This document shows positions 1 through 11,103 of a stretch of 64,000 nucleotides of DNA, in pieces. The position numbers were made by a program, and so were the translations under genes. Within the stretch, counting starts at the first letter, position 1, and every line of letters starts with the position of its first letter. This stretch comes from Lantana camara (Eukaryota; Streptophyta; Magnoliopsida; Lamiales; Verbenaceae), in contig CM074859.1 of the NCBI GenBank assembly GCA_037501455.1, forward strand, positions 93,258,894 to 93,322,893. Direction: 5' to 3'. Under the pieces are notes generated by a model. The model did not search any database. It saw nothing but the letters and a program-made list of their open reading frames with translations, and was not told the origin of the DNA.

Positions 1-440
1 AAGTGACATGTGGCTGCCACGTGTAAAATACACATGGTGTATGCACGTGTGTGTTGTACACGTGTACAAATCATGGTTCAAGCATGTGGAATATTGCACA
101 CGCGAATTCTTTTCTAGAATTAATTAATTAAATGTGATTGATTTTCGGTCTTTTAATTAATTATGAATTAATTGTTAAGCCTATATTTCTCAAATAAAGC
201 TTAACCCAATGAATAATTAATTGGGAATTGAATTATTTATTGACTATTGACTTTTAACTTTAGGAAAGTTGAAAAATCCAACTTCCTATTGTAGGAGAGA
301 GAAAGTTATTTCTTGCAAGACTTCGAGAATAAGTTGGAGAGTTATTTTCTCCAATTAAATATTAATTATATAGGTTAATTATTGAGCAAGAAAAAGAATT
401 CCACTAGGTTTAAGAAAACCTAGGGATTATCGTCCCCCCT

Positions 441-450
441 TGTATATATA
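441..450 (+). promoter_or_regulatory. Candidate TATA box of LTR D
   Basis: TGTATATATA follows the AT-rich upstream half of the LTR and precedes its GC-richer transcribed half. The position fits a copia LTR promoter, but no transcription start can be shown. Confidence 0.35.
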
Positions 451-703
451 CAAGAGGTGGGGCTTCTCTTATGCTTTAGACCAACGTTTAAGAAGTGTTA
501 TGTTTTTGAGAAAAATAAAAGAAAAGTTTTCAAAACAAAATATCCTAGCCTAAACACAAGCCACAAACTAGCATTCTCCCTAGCTTGATCGTGTGTTGCG
601 ATTGGTGTGGATACGCTTTAGAGAATCGCTACCTTGGGATCTATCGAAGGTCGTTCGAGGAGCTTTCCGCTTGAAGGGTGCTCAGTAGGCGGTACTAACA
701 TCA

Positions 704-708
704 CTAGA
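704..708. repeat. Target-site duplication CTAGA of the solo LTR 709-16562 (left copy)
   Basis: CTAGA stands just left of the LTR start TGTAACACCCC at 709 and recurs at 16563-16567 just right of the LTR end. A perfect 5-base duplication over 15.8 kb proves that everything between arrived as one insertion plus later nested ones. Confidence 0.9.
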
Positions 709-1251
709 TGTAACACCCCAGAGCGAAGGGCACTACATCCCCCGTACCGTAGCCCAACACGTGTAATGAAATGGGGACTTCGCCCACGCATCAAGCCACG
801 TCGAACGGGTGACAAACAAAACCCACAAGCTAGCTAGGCAGTCTAGACTATCATTCCGAGTACGCAATAACATAAAACAAATGCAGAAGCACCAGGATCA
901 CGCATACACCAATATACCTAACAACAGTTATACAAATTATACATATTATGCCCATCCAAGGCCAAATGAATCATACAAGCCAAGCTCAAAAGTCGAATCA
1001 TAATTCATACAAAGCTTATACATAGTACCATACTTATAGATATTTATACGTAGGACTAAAACTGAAAGTAAAGACGCAAGGATGCAAAAGACTCTTCTAT
1101 ACAAGAACGACCTAAAGAAAAGACACCACCTAGCACGAACCGAAGGCCTACACCTGCAAACTCAATAAACAAAAGGGGGAAAAGAAAACAAAGAAGAGGG
1201 GTTAGTCCTAAAGACTGGTGAGGGGGCTAACATACGCACCTGTACATATAT
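709..1251 (-). mobile_element. Chromovirus-type solo LTR (LTR2), piece 1 of 3
   Basis: On the plus strand the piece starts TGTAACACCCC, then has ACTACATCCCCC and a GTAGCCCAACACGTG stretch. These correspond to the start of the LTRs at 1252 and 7591, so the LTR is minus-oriented. It is interrupted at 1251 by the gag-only element, continues at 10963, is interrupted again at 11103 and finishes at 15030-16562. Summed, the three pieces give about 2.2 kb. No internal retrotransposon region is attached and a perfect CTAGA duplication flanks it, so it is a solo LTR left by LTR-LTR recombination. Confidence 0.85.
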
Positions 1252-4200
1252 TGTAGCTCCCCAAACGCAGGGTCACCACATCCCCCGCACCTAAGCCCAA
1301 TTCACATATGAGATGGAGAGCCCGTACATGCACTAAGCCTAGGCGAACGGAAGACAAACAAACACACTCCCTGGATAGGCAGAACTTAGACCCAAGAACA
1401 AACTCAATCATGCATAAATTCGGAAGCTAAAACGTGGCCTATAAAAAAATTCAATCAAAACAAATAACGGGTTCAACTAACTCCGAGCACCTGTCCTAAC
1501 CTGTCCCGAGTATAATATCCTTTACATAATTATCATATTCGTATATTATACAACATATACATATCAAATGCTATTCCTATACAAAATCTAAATGTGTGAA
1601 ATACAACCAACTGAACAAAACAAAAGAAACGACAGACTCCGCCTAACTCAAACCTCCAAGCAAACCTGCAACTAAAACATAAGGAGGGAGGGGTCAGTCA
1701 TAACTCGACTGAGTGAGGGGCTACCCACACACGCTATACATATATAAGGAGCAAACCACATTAATCACACACGGTTCGTGAACTCGGGGATAGTTTTTAC
1801 ACACCAAACTTTGTCCGTGATACATATATATATAAGGATTCTTATTAAAACGGAACAGCACTTAACTTAACAAAATTCACACGTATCAAATCATAACGTA
1901 ACATACTTATCATACCAAATCTTATTAAAACATCTCATATCTTAACTTATACTTCCAAGAAGATCCATATTTTATCTAAATTTTAAATCTATCCCCGTTT
2001 CATGAACTTTAACAAAGCATACCTACAAACACACATGCATAACTCGGCGGGTACGAGTACATAATCCCATCCTGGGCTCCTCCAACTAATCATAACATAC
2101 CAACCATAACATAGCAAAATAATCATATCAAACAAACCTCCTTTCTGTGGTGATGGAAGGGTTGCGCGACCCTAACCATCCAGACAGTCGAGGGGAGTGC
2201 AAGCTACTCCAAAACCTCAGGATCTCCATCACTCACCAAACCTCCTAGTGAGATCAAGGGTAATCCGAATCAAACTATGGAGATGTGCACAGGGGTCATA
2301 ACCGGCGACCCCGTGGCCGTCCCGGGTCTCCCTTACCCACAACTCCGGGGCCCATCATACCAAAACATATCACATCAGAACATATCGTATCAAAACCCGC
2401 TACTAATCATTACATACGTAACAATACATTACCTACCATACCTTGCAACAACCACACTTTACATACCTCTCTGTGTCAAATCATCAACATAATCCTTAGC
2501 TCGTGTCTTCTAGCTCGTAAGGGGCACACGGTTTGAAGCGTAGTTGAGCAATACCAAGCAGAACGAATCAAATCAAATCAAGCATACATAGGCTTGTACA
2601 TTGCTCATCATACTTGGAAACATATTTCAAATTCATAAATTCATATCTCGCACATATATACATATAGTAAAGGCCATAGCTCACATACAGAGAAAACGGA
2701 CACATATTATAGGGTTTAACTATAACCTAACCTCACCTCGTACAAAACAGAGCCGAAGACTACCACTTCATTCACCCCGGAATCAACAAGGCTGACAAAA
2801 CACCACCCCGGGTGTACCTGAACAAACTGGAGACAAAATACAAGACCTAGACTCAAGAATGAACCACATAGACACACGGCTTATGCATAAGCACTTCAGA
2901 GATGCAAACACGTAAGCTAGGCTCATATTCAAATCAATATCATGTAAAAGGAATCATACCACACTCCAAATACTCATTTAATATCATATAGCATGTTAAG
3001 AATAAGTTCATGTGTACAAACAACGCATAACACTAGGTGGGGATACATAACAAGGTGCATATGTGCTTTGTGCAAATAATTCACATTACATAAGCAATAT
3101 AAAATGCATATAAGAACAAGTGAATACACATAAACATGCTAAAACAAGTTAGGAATAAGTTCGGCGATGGGAAGATACAAGAAAAACGGAATAAGAACAC
3201 AAAAAGGGGTTTCGAGTGAAATTGGGTCAAAGCTGACAGATTTCCGAAACGGACAAGCTGTACGAAAACAGGAATATCTTGACATTCAGGAATTGGAATT
3301 AAGTTTTGTTTCTTGGAAATGAAACTAGACACATAGATATTTCAAATGGAATGTGGCTAAAATCGTGGTTCAAAGCGAGTCGAAGTTGGTGTAGGTTTGA
3401 AGTTGAACGAGTGTAGACTCTCGCTGAAGTGGCGACACAAAATTAAAATGATTATATCTCACAATGTAGGATGAATTTTGGGGTGATTACAATTTGAGAT
3501 TGTTCTAGACTCAATAAGGTTGAACATATCCAAAAATCAGGTCAATACGAGGTCATAAGAGGGGGTACCCAGCCGGGGAAAAACAATGCAGAAATTTACC
3601 GGCCGGGGAGAGTAGTGCAGAAAACTTTCTGCACAAAATGTACCCGCTCAGGTACTTTTTTGTACACAAAACTACCCGCCGGGGTAGTTCTTCAGGGCAG
3701 CCAAAATGGCAGAAACAGGGCTAAATACGGGAGAAAACCAAAAATGATCAAAACATCCTCAAAACTCATCCAAATGCAATGAAAATCAAGGTATAAGTTC
3801 ATAAAAACATGCTCTACAACATAACTCAAACTTAAGACATGAAACAAGCAAGAAACCAAGTTGCCAATTTCAACTTCCTCAAGCTCCATTAATGGAGTTG
3901 TATGCAATATTCACCCAACAACCAAAATTCCAACAATTATGCAACAAGGGAGCTCAAGAGAAGAACATACATCAAATTTAGATCATATAATTCAAGTATA
4001 AAGGAAAGAGATCAAATTTTCATACAAACCTACTATTCATCATCATCTTCAATAGCATGGATCCAAGAAAGAAAGATAGAATTCAATCGGGAAGAAACTA
4101 CACACTCGAAGAGAGAAATTCAGATCTTACCTTGATTCTTCAATCAGATGGTCGGATGGAGCACAAGCTTGAGCCAAAGCTTGAATGGCCAAAGGGCTTT

Positions 4201-4667
4201 CTTCTCTTCCTCTCTTGCCTTGTGTTGAACGATCCAAAATGGGGAGAGAAAGGGAGATATTTTCAACCTTTAGGGGCTAAAACGGGTCGGATAACGGGTC
4301 GGGTCAAAAAGGATCCGGTCCGCTTGGATCGGATTTTAAAACGGTAGGGGTATCAAATGACTTTAGAAAATTATAAGGTTAATTTCATCGAATCCGAATC
4401 ATCGAAACGAAATCAATGACAAGGTTGGAATTCGCATTCGAATTCCCGAGCTCAAGTTAGCCACGAGGCTCAAACACCCTAATTAGAATTAGGTCCCTAA
4501 TTTGAAAATATTGGACGATTGAGTCCAAGTACATTTAATTAAATTCTAATGCGCACATAACTAAAATAAATTGCAAATTGACACGTAAGGCATGCGAATC
4601 ACATAAGTACTGAATTAAACTCTCCCGAGACATCGTACCTGGATTGCCGAGAAGACGGGGTGTCACA
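1252..4667 (-). mobile_element. 3' LTR of the gag-only chromovirus element
   Basis: It matches 7591-10962 almost line by line with a few percent differences and small indels. The plus-strand ends are TGTAGCTCCCC and GGGGTGTCACA. It carries the palindrome cluster at 3567-3687. Short ORFs inside it are repeated in the other LTR and are not genes. Confidence 0.92.
3567..3687. repeat. Palindrome cluster in the 3' LTR, partly decayed
   Basis: Four GC-rich palindromic blocks occur: around 3567-3580 and 3597-3610 (centre CCGGGG), GTACCCGCTCAGGTAC at 3640-3655, and CTACCCGCCGGGGTAG at 3672-3687. The equivalent blocks in the partner LTR (9950-9965, 9981-9996) are still perfect, so this copy has lost symmetry by point changes. 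Spacers carry TGCAGAAA and TGCACAAAAT. Confidence 0.8.
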
Positions 4668-4680
4668 ATTTCCCCCCTTT
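4668..4680 (-). other. Polypurine tract of the gag-only chromovirus element
   Basis: The plus strand reads ATTTCCCCCCTTT, so the minus strand is AAAGGGGGGAAAT immediately before the LTR start TGTGACACCCC. This is the plus-strand priming site for element replication. Confidence 0.85.
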
Positions 4681-6378
4681 AAGAGAACCTGGTCCCCAGG
4701 TTCACCTGTTCGAGTTTCAACCTCAAATAACTTTCCGTTTTCACCCAAGTTCGAGGTTCATGACGTCCCGATGAGGGTTAGCTCGGGAAAGGTCTTCAAG
4801 CACAAGGGGTTTGAGTCTCTAAATCGATCCGATCAATTAAATTGCTCGTTCGACTCGCACGATAAAGAGGGTCTAAAATAGATTCAACTCTTACCATTTG
4901 AGTCAACTCTCGAGCTCAGTATTCTCTCGAAGGGCGAAGCTATAAACTCACGCCACTTTCATCACCAAGCTCAAACCGAATCTCCTCCTTAACCACGATC
5001 CAAGGTCCGAAGTGTCTAACATCCGGACCCCCTTCTTACACCACCCAAATCTTCAAGAGGTTGTTGGTCTCGTTACAAAGTTCGACCCTCATCTCACCGA
5101 ATAAACACTCTCGAACACTCAAAACATAAAACAAGATTAAAGATGCATGATGCACGTGTTATGCATGTTTAATGTACCGTTCACCGATGTGGGAGACTTT
5201 ATTTTTGATGATTAATCAATGCCTGAAATCTTTGTTGAAGTTCTTCATCCCCATTATTATTCTTGATTTACCAATGCGTGCCGATATCATGGTAACTATC
5301 CTGCATCCATTCCTTATTTGGCGTTTGGTCTTCAAATATTACCTTAATTATGCTCGAAGTTCCCAAAGCATCTTATTCGGTTAGTCTCATCCCAGTCTTT
5401 ATCCCACAATTGTTGTCTTACTCTTGAAAACTTCCCTAACTTAACCTTCAAATCTTAAGTGTTCTCTTGGTCTTGCTTTCGGTTTTCAAGAATTGAATCC
5501 TTGAGCTCTGATTTATCCCCAACGGTTTTATAGCCCGGATTCCTTCACCCGAATAATTACTCGTAGAAATCCCAAGGAAGAGACATTGTCTTGTAATCAT
5601 AGTTCCTCTTCATTAAGATGCTCCAAAGTACGACGTCGATTCTCATCTTTAGCACCACTCTTTTCTTGGAATACAGGAAAAGTGGGCTCGAAGTTTCCTT
5701 ATCCTAGCACCTTTCTTCATTGTCAAATTACTTCTCGTCATCTTGCCCTTATCCCAAGTCTTCATTTGAGATTTTGTCTAGATCCTTTGAAGCCCGACCA
5801 AAGTCTTCTTTAGTTCCCTTTGAATTCTCTTCTCCAAGGGTACGGTTCAAAATGAGTCAATCTCTATGCCCCAAGATTTTGATAAATTCTATTTTGTGCC
5901 CATTAGTAGAGTTCACCACAATGTCCCTCGTGGATTAATTACTTTCCCTTTCGGTACTTTCATCATAGTATCTTCTTGGAAAATTTGGCTCTCCTTCAAA
6001 GCAGGTTCCAATTCTCTTAAATTTTCAGTTCAGTTGATAGACATCCCAAACCAATCCTCTTCAACACCGTCTTCAAGTTACCCTACACTTCAACACGATC
6101 GTCAAAGAGGGTCCCCAGTCTCAACCCTCACCCTAATCACCTCTTCCCAACTCGTAGCCTTCTATATTTGGGAGTTGAAAGGAGCGACATCCTATCAAGC
6201 AACCACTAAATATGCATGTTGGGTTAGGTGTGAATGGGATGCATCACATAATTACCACTCAAACACATAAGGATGTTATAAATGGCAATTATAGCACAAT
6301 AAGTAAATAATTACAGAACTTAAAGGTGACGTGGATGCACGTGCCATGAATGCAAATTCCTCCATCATTGGATTCATG
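4681..6378 (-). other. Non-coding interior between gag and the polypurine tract
   Basis: Here a chromovirus would carry about 3-4 kb of pol. I find only 1.7 kb with short broken frames on both strands and no reverse transcriptase (no YxDD), integrase zinc motif or chromodomain pattern. It may be an eroded pol remnant or filler acquired after a deletion. The ORF at 5866-6270 on the plus strand is antisense to the element and has no recognisable domain. Confidence 0.6.
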
Positions 6379-7323
6379 TTAGTTTCTACATTGAAGCCTT
6401 TGCTCACGCATCCTTTGTTGGTTAGCCCTCGATTGCTCATAATCGAAAACCATATGTTCCGATGACCCGCACGCATAACATCTCTTCAACCTATCCCGAC
6501 ACGCCTCATATGTATGGTTATCCCCTCCGCAATAGGCACACAATCGGGGCTCTTTCTTCAGTCTCGGGTTATTTTCGATCTTGTGTTTCTTCCCACGAAT
6601 CTTCTTAGCTCGAGTACCACGTTGCTGGAATCTTTCTTCCACTTGTAGGTTTGAACAAAATCCCAAGTTAACTCCCGATCCCGAATCTTCTTCTTCGTTG
6701 CCTTTAGTTAGTCTCCGATTGTCGACCCTTAAAGCTCTTGTTATAGCTTTATCCCATGTGCTCGTGTCTTCCGCAATTAAGGCCTCTTTAAACTTATCAC
6801 GAAGTCCTTCCATGAAATGCTAAGTCTTCATCTCATCGTTGCTCATAATATGTGGCACGTAAGTGCCTAACCTCTCGAATTCATCGATGTACTCCATGAC
6901 CGTTTTACTTCCTTGATTTAGGGTACGAAATTCTTCAAGCCTTCGATTTCGTAAAATGGCCGGTGTATACCTCCTTCTAAACTCCCGAACGAAGGTATCC
7001 CATGTCAATCCTTCGCTCATTGCTTCAATGTGTGGGGCAACACTTTTCCACCATTGTCTCACTTGTCCTTGTAGGAGTAGAATAGTAAGATGGGTTTTAT
7101 CGTGGGAGTTACACGGCCATACCTCGAAGATGCTCTCAATTTCGGAGAGCCACTCTTCAGCTCGGATATCATTGCCTTCTCTAAATTGGGGAGGATTGAA
7201 TGCTCTGAAATCTCGATATAATGTCGCCATCCGATTCATAGGTGGTGATTCGGTCATTATTTGTTCTCGATAATATGAAGGTTGATGTGATGATTGACCG
7301 AAACCTTGTCGACGAGGTGGCAT
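6379..7323 (-). pseudogene. gag: Ty3/gypsy (chromovirus) gag with one in-frame stop
   Basis: The start is taken at the MPPRR methionine (7323), which follows the usual chromovirus gag N-terminus; an upstream in-frame ATG at 7350 exists. The capsid-like retrotransposon gag region runs through motifs such as WLSEIESIFEVW, WWKSVAP, FRRRYTP and FRTLNQGSKTVMEY. A single TAG at 6820-6822 interrupts the frame, which then continues in the same phase to 6379. The C-terminal part has one good CX2CX4HX4C zinc knuckle (CAYCGGDNHTYEAC). A second knuckle has lost its last cysteine, which is a tyrosine (CYACGSSEHMVFDY). In an active element gag packages the RNA. This copy is likely dead, though only one nonsense change separates it from an open frame. 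Confidence 0.9.
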
Positions 7324-7570
7324 CCTGAAAAGTTCCCAACTATAATACATAAATATACATGACGGTTAGCACGTGAGGATGGCACATAATTAAACTAGGG
7401 AAGAGCAATCAAGAAATGCAATGCAACACAGTATGTGAAGGCATCAAGTAGTTAAAAATCAAATTCAAAGTTCCGAAAACTCATAATGCAATGCACACAT
7501 AACCACATTGTCCAATGCCGTTCGACTTAGACCGAAAAAACACTACTCGGAGCCCGGTTTGCAACCCAGA

Positions 7571-7582
7571 GCTCTGATACCA
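7571..7582 (-). other. Primer-binding site (tRNA-iMet type)
   Basis: On the minus strand TGGTATCAGAGC lies 8 bases downstream of the 5' LTR end. This is the standard complement of the initiator methionine tRNA 3' end used by many plant LTR elements. It fixes the element's orientation as minus. Confidence 0.92.
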
Positions 7583-7590
7583 CTTTAAGA

Positions 7591-10500
7591 TGTAGCACCC
7601 CGAACGCAGGGTCACCACATCCCCCGCACCTAAGCCCAATTCACATATGAGATGGAGAGCCCGTACATGCACCAAGCCTAGGCGAACAGAAGACAAACAA
7701 ACACACTCCCTGGCTAAGCGGAACTTAGACCCCAAGAACAAACTCAATCATGCATAAATGCGGAAGCTAAAACGTGGCATATAAAAAAATTCAATCAAAA
7801 CAAATAACGGGTTCAACTAACTCCGAGCACCTGTCCTAACCTGTCCCGAGTATAATATCCTTTACATAATTATCATATTCGTATATTATACAACATATAC
7901 ATATCAAATACCATTCCTATACAAATTCTAAATGTATGAAATGCAACCGACCGAACAAAACAAAAGACACGACAGACTCCGCCTAGCTAAAACCTCCAAG
8001 CAAACCTGTAACTAAAACATAAGGAGGGAGGGGTCAGTAATAAATCGACTGAGTGAGGGGCTACCCACACACGCTATACATATATAAGGAGTAAACCACA
8101 TTAATCACACACGGTTCGTGAACTCGGGGATAGTTTTTGAACACCAAACTTTGCTCGTGATACATATATAGATAAGGATTCTTATCAAAACGGAACACAA
8201 CTTAGCGTAAAAAAATTCATACGTATCAAATCATAACGTAACATACTTATCATACCAAATCTTATTAAAAAATTTCATATCTTAACTTATACTTCCAAGA
8301 AGATCCATATTTTATCTAAATTTTAAATCTATCCCCGTTTCATGAACTTTAACAAAGCATACCTACAAACACACATGCATAACTCGGCGGGTACGAGTAC
8401 ATAATCCCATCCGGGGCTCCTCTAACTAATCATAACATAGCAAAATAAACATATCAAAATAAACATATCAAACAAACCTCCTTTCTCCGGAGATGGAAGG
8501 GTTGCGCGACCCTAACTGTCCAGACAGTTGAGGGGAGTGAAAGTTACTCCAAACCCTCAGGATCTCCATCACTCACCAAACCTCCTGGTGAGATCAGGGG
8601 TAATCCGAATCAAACTGTGGAGATGTGCACAGGGGTCATAACCGGCGACCCCGTGGTCGTCCCGGGTCTCCCTTACCCACAACTCCGGGGCCCATCATAC
8701 CAAAACATATCACATCAGAGCATATCGTATCAAAACCCGATACTAATCATTACATATGTAACATTACATTACCTACCATACCTTGCAACAACCACGCTTT
8801 ACATACCTCTCCGTGTCAAATCATCAACATAATCCTTAGCTCGTGTCTTCCAGCTCATAAGAGGCACACGGTTTGAAGCGTAGTTGAGCAATACCAAACA
8901 GAACGAATCAAATCAAATCAAACATACGTAGGCTTGTACATTGCTCATCATACTTGGAAACATATTTCAAATTCATAAATTCATATCTCGCACATATATA
9001 CATATAGTAAAGGTCATAGCTCGCATACAGAGAAAACGGGCACATATTATGGGGTTTAACTAAAACCTAACCTCACCTCGTACAAAACAGAGCCGAAGAC
9101 AACCACTTGATTCACCCCGGAATCAACAAGGCTGACAAAACACCACCCCGGGTGTACCTGAACAAACTGGAGACAAAATACAAGACTTAGACTCAAGAAC
9201 GAACCACATAGACGCACGGCTTATGCATAAGCACTTAAGAGATACAAACACGTAAGCTAGGCTCATATTCAAATCAATATCATGTAAAAGGAATCATACC
9301 ACACTCCAAATACTCATTTAATATCATATAGCATGTTAAGAATAAGTTCATGTGTACAAACAACGCATAACACAAGGTGGGGATACATAACAAGGTACAT
9401 ATGTGCTTTGTGCAAATAATTCACATTACATAAGCAATATAAAATGCATATAAGAACAAGTGCATACACATAAACATGCTAAAACAAGTTAGGAATAAGT
9501 TTAGAGATGGGAAGATACAAGAAAAACGGAATAAGAACACAAAAAGGGGTTCCGAGTGAAATTGGGTCAAAGCTGACAGATTTCCGAAACGGACAAGCTG
9601 TACGAAAACAGGAATATCTTGAGATTCAGGAATGGGAATTGAGTTTTGTTTCATGGAAATGAAACTAGACACATAGAAATTTTAAATGGTATGTGGGTCA
9701 AATCGTGGTTCAAAGCGAGTCGAAAATGGTGTAGGTTTGAAGTTGAACATGTGCAGACTCTCGTTGAAGTGGCGACACAAAATTGAAACGATTATATCTC
9801 AAAATCTAGGATGAATTTTGGGGTGATTCCAATTGGAGATTGTTCTAAACTCAATAAGGTTGAACATATCCGAAAATTAACTCAATCCGAGGTCATAAGA
9901 GGGGGTACCAGGCCGGGGAGAGTAGTGTAGAAAAGCTTCTGCACAAAATGTACCCGCCCGGGTACTTTTTGCACACAAAACTACCCGCCCGGGTAGTTCT
10001 TCAGGGCAGCCAAAATGGCTGAAACAGGGCTAAATACGGGAGAAAACTAAAAATGATCAAAACCTCCTCAAAACTCATCCAAATGCAATGAAAATCAAGG
10101 TATAAGTTCATAAAAACATGCGCTACAACATAACTTAAACTTAAGGCATGAAACAAGCAAGAAACCAAGTTGCCAATTTCAACTTCCTCAAGCTCCATTA
10201 ATGGAGTTGTATGCAATATTCACCCAACAACCAAAATTCCAACAATTATGCAACAAGGGAGCTCAAGAGAAGAACATACATCAAACTTAGATCATATATT
10301 TCAAGTATGAAGGAAAGAGATCAAATTTTCATACAAACCTACTATTCATCATCATCTTCAATAGCATGGATCCAAGAAAGAAAGATGGATTTCAATCGGG
10401 AAGAAACTACACACTCGAAGAGAGAAATTCAGATCTTACCTTGATTCTTCAATCAGATGGTCGGATGGAGCACAAGCTTGAGCCAAAGCTTGATTGGTCT

Positions 10501-10962
10501 CTTCCTCTCTTGCCTTGTGTTGAACGATCCAAAATGGGGAGAGAAAGGGAGATATTTTCAGCCTTTATGGCTATAACGGGTCGGATAACGGGTCGGGTCA
10601 AAAAGGATTCGATCCGCTTGGATCGGATTTTAAAACGGTAGGGGTATCAAACGGATTTACAAAATTATAATGTTAATTTCATTGAATCCGAATCATCGAA
10701 ACAAACTCAATGACAAGGCTGGAATTCGGATTCGAATTCCCGAGCTCAAGTTAGCCATGAGGCTCAAACACCCTAATTAGAATTAGGTCGTTAATTTGCA
10801 AATATTGGACGAGTTATGCCCGAGTACATTTAATTAAATTCTAATGCGCCCATAACTAAAATAAATTGCAAATTGACACGTAAGGCATGTGAATCACATA
10901 ATTACTGAATTAAACTGTCCCGAGACATCGTACCTAGATTGCCGAGAAGACGGGATGTCACA
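7591..10962 (-). mobile_element. 5' LTR of the gag-only chromovirus element
   Basis: On the plus strand it begins TGTAGCACCCC and ends GGGATGTCACA. It is paired with 1252-4667. A short insertion-like stretch present in the left copy near 3570-3610 is missing or contracted here. Its palindromes at 9950-9996 are intact. Confidence 0.92.
9906..9996. repeat. Palindrome cluster in the 5' LTR
   Basis: GTACCCGCCCGGGTAC (9950-9965) and CTACCCGCCCGGGTAG (9981-9996) each have perfect 7-base arms around CC. Their outermost pair differs (G-C against C-G) yet stays complementary. A third, weaker block (CCAGGCCGGGGAG) is near 9907-9920. TGCACAAAAT lies directly before the first perfect copy. Confidence 0.85.
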
Positions 10963-11045
10963 TGTATAAAGCATAACATATACAAAACTTAGAGTATTCA
11001 TGAACCAGGCGTGGTTTTTGCAATCCAAAACATTTTATCACGTGA

Positions 11046-11090
<45 letters not shown>

Positions 11091-11103
11091 GTTTAAGGCC
11101 TAA
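10963..11103 (-). mobile_element. Chromovirus solo LTR2, piece 2 of 3, with an (AT)n tract
   Basis: This resumes LTR2 after the gag-only element. The order of motifs (ATATATAAAG, a GTGGTTTTTGCAATCC stretch, then GTGATGTACATATAT) parallels 1733-1835 in the related LTR. An (AT)n run occupies about 11050-11087. The piece is interrupted at 11103 by the solo LTR3. Confidence 0.8.

Larger units (their letters stand above)
1..708 (+). mobile_element. Ty1/copia LTR (LTR D), left part, entering from outside the window
   Basis: This is the downstream portion of a plus-oriented copia LTR; its start lies before base 1. It resumes at 16563 after a nested solo LTR and ends TTTTTCCACA at 16690. Its architecture is that of the two copia LTR families further on, read in reverse: ACACGTGT boxes, then a TTAATTAA-rich AT block, then a TATA-like stretch near 441-450, then a transcribed part. 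Read on the minus strand the end at 16690 begins TGTGGAAAA and runs into a CGCAGCAGAAG stretch, parallel to TGTTGGAAAA and GCAGCGGAAG of the copia LTR at 34269. It directly abuts Tat C gag sequence with no primer-binding site, so it is a 3' LTR or a solo LTR. Confidence 0.7.
1252..10962 (-). mobile_element. Gag-only (TR-GAG-like) chromovirus LTR retrotransposon
   Basis: Two direct repeats of about 3.4 kb (1252-4667 and 7591-10962) flank a 2.9-kb interior. Read on the minus strand there are, in order, a 5' LTR, a tRNA-iMet primer-binding site, a gag with one nonsense codon, noncoding sequence, a polypurine tract and a 3' LTR. No protease, reverse transcriptase or integrase remains, so it must have used proteins from a relative. 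The LTRs start TGTGACA and end TGCTACA or AGCTACA. The flanks are TATAT (1247-1251) and TGTAT (10963-10967), a 4-of-5 target duplication. The long LTRs and a gag beginning MPPRR suggest the Tekay/Del chromovirus clade; that assignment is inference. Confidence 0.9.

Noticed and set aside
4057..4347. 96-codon ORF, repeated as 91 codons at 10366-10641
   Set aside because: It lies in the LTR pair of the gag-only element. The two copies differ by indels and show no domain.
5866..6270. 134-codon plus-strand ORF inside the gag-only element
   Set aside because: Antisense to the element, no recognisable domain and no promoter; likely chance in a noncoding interior.
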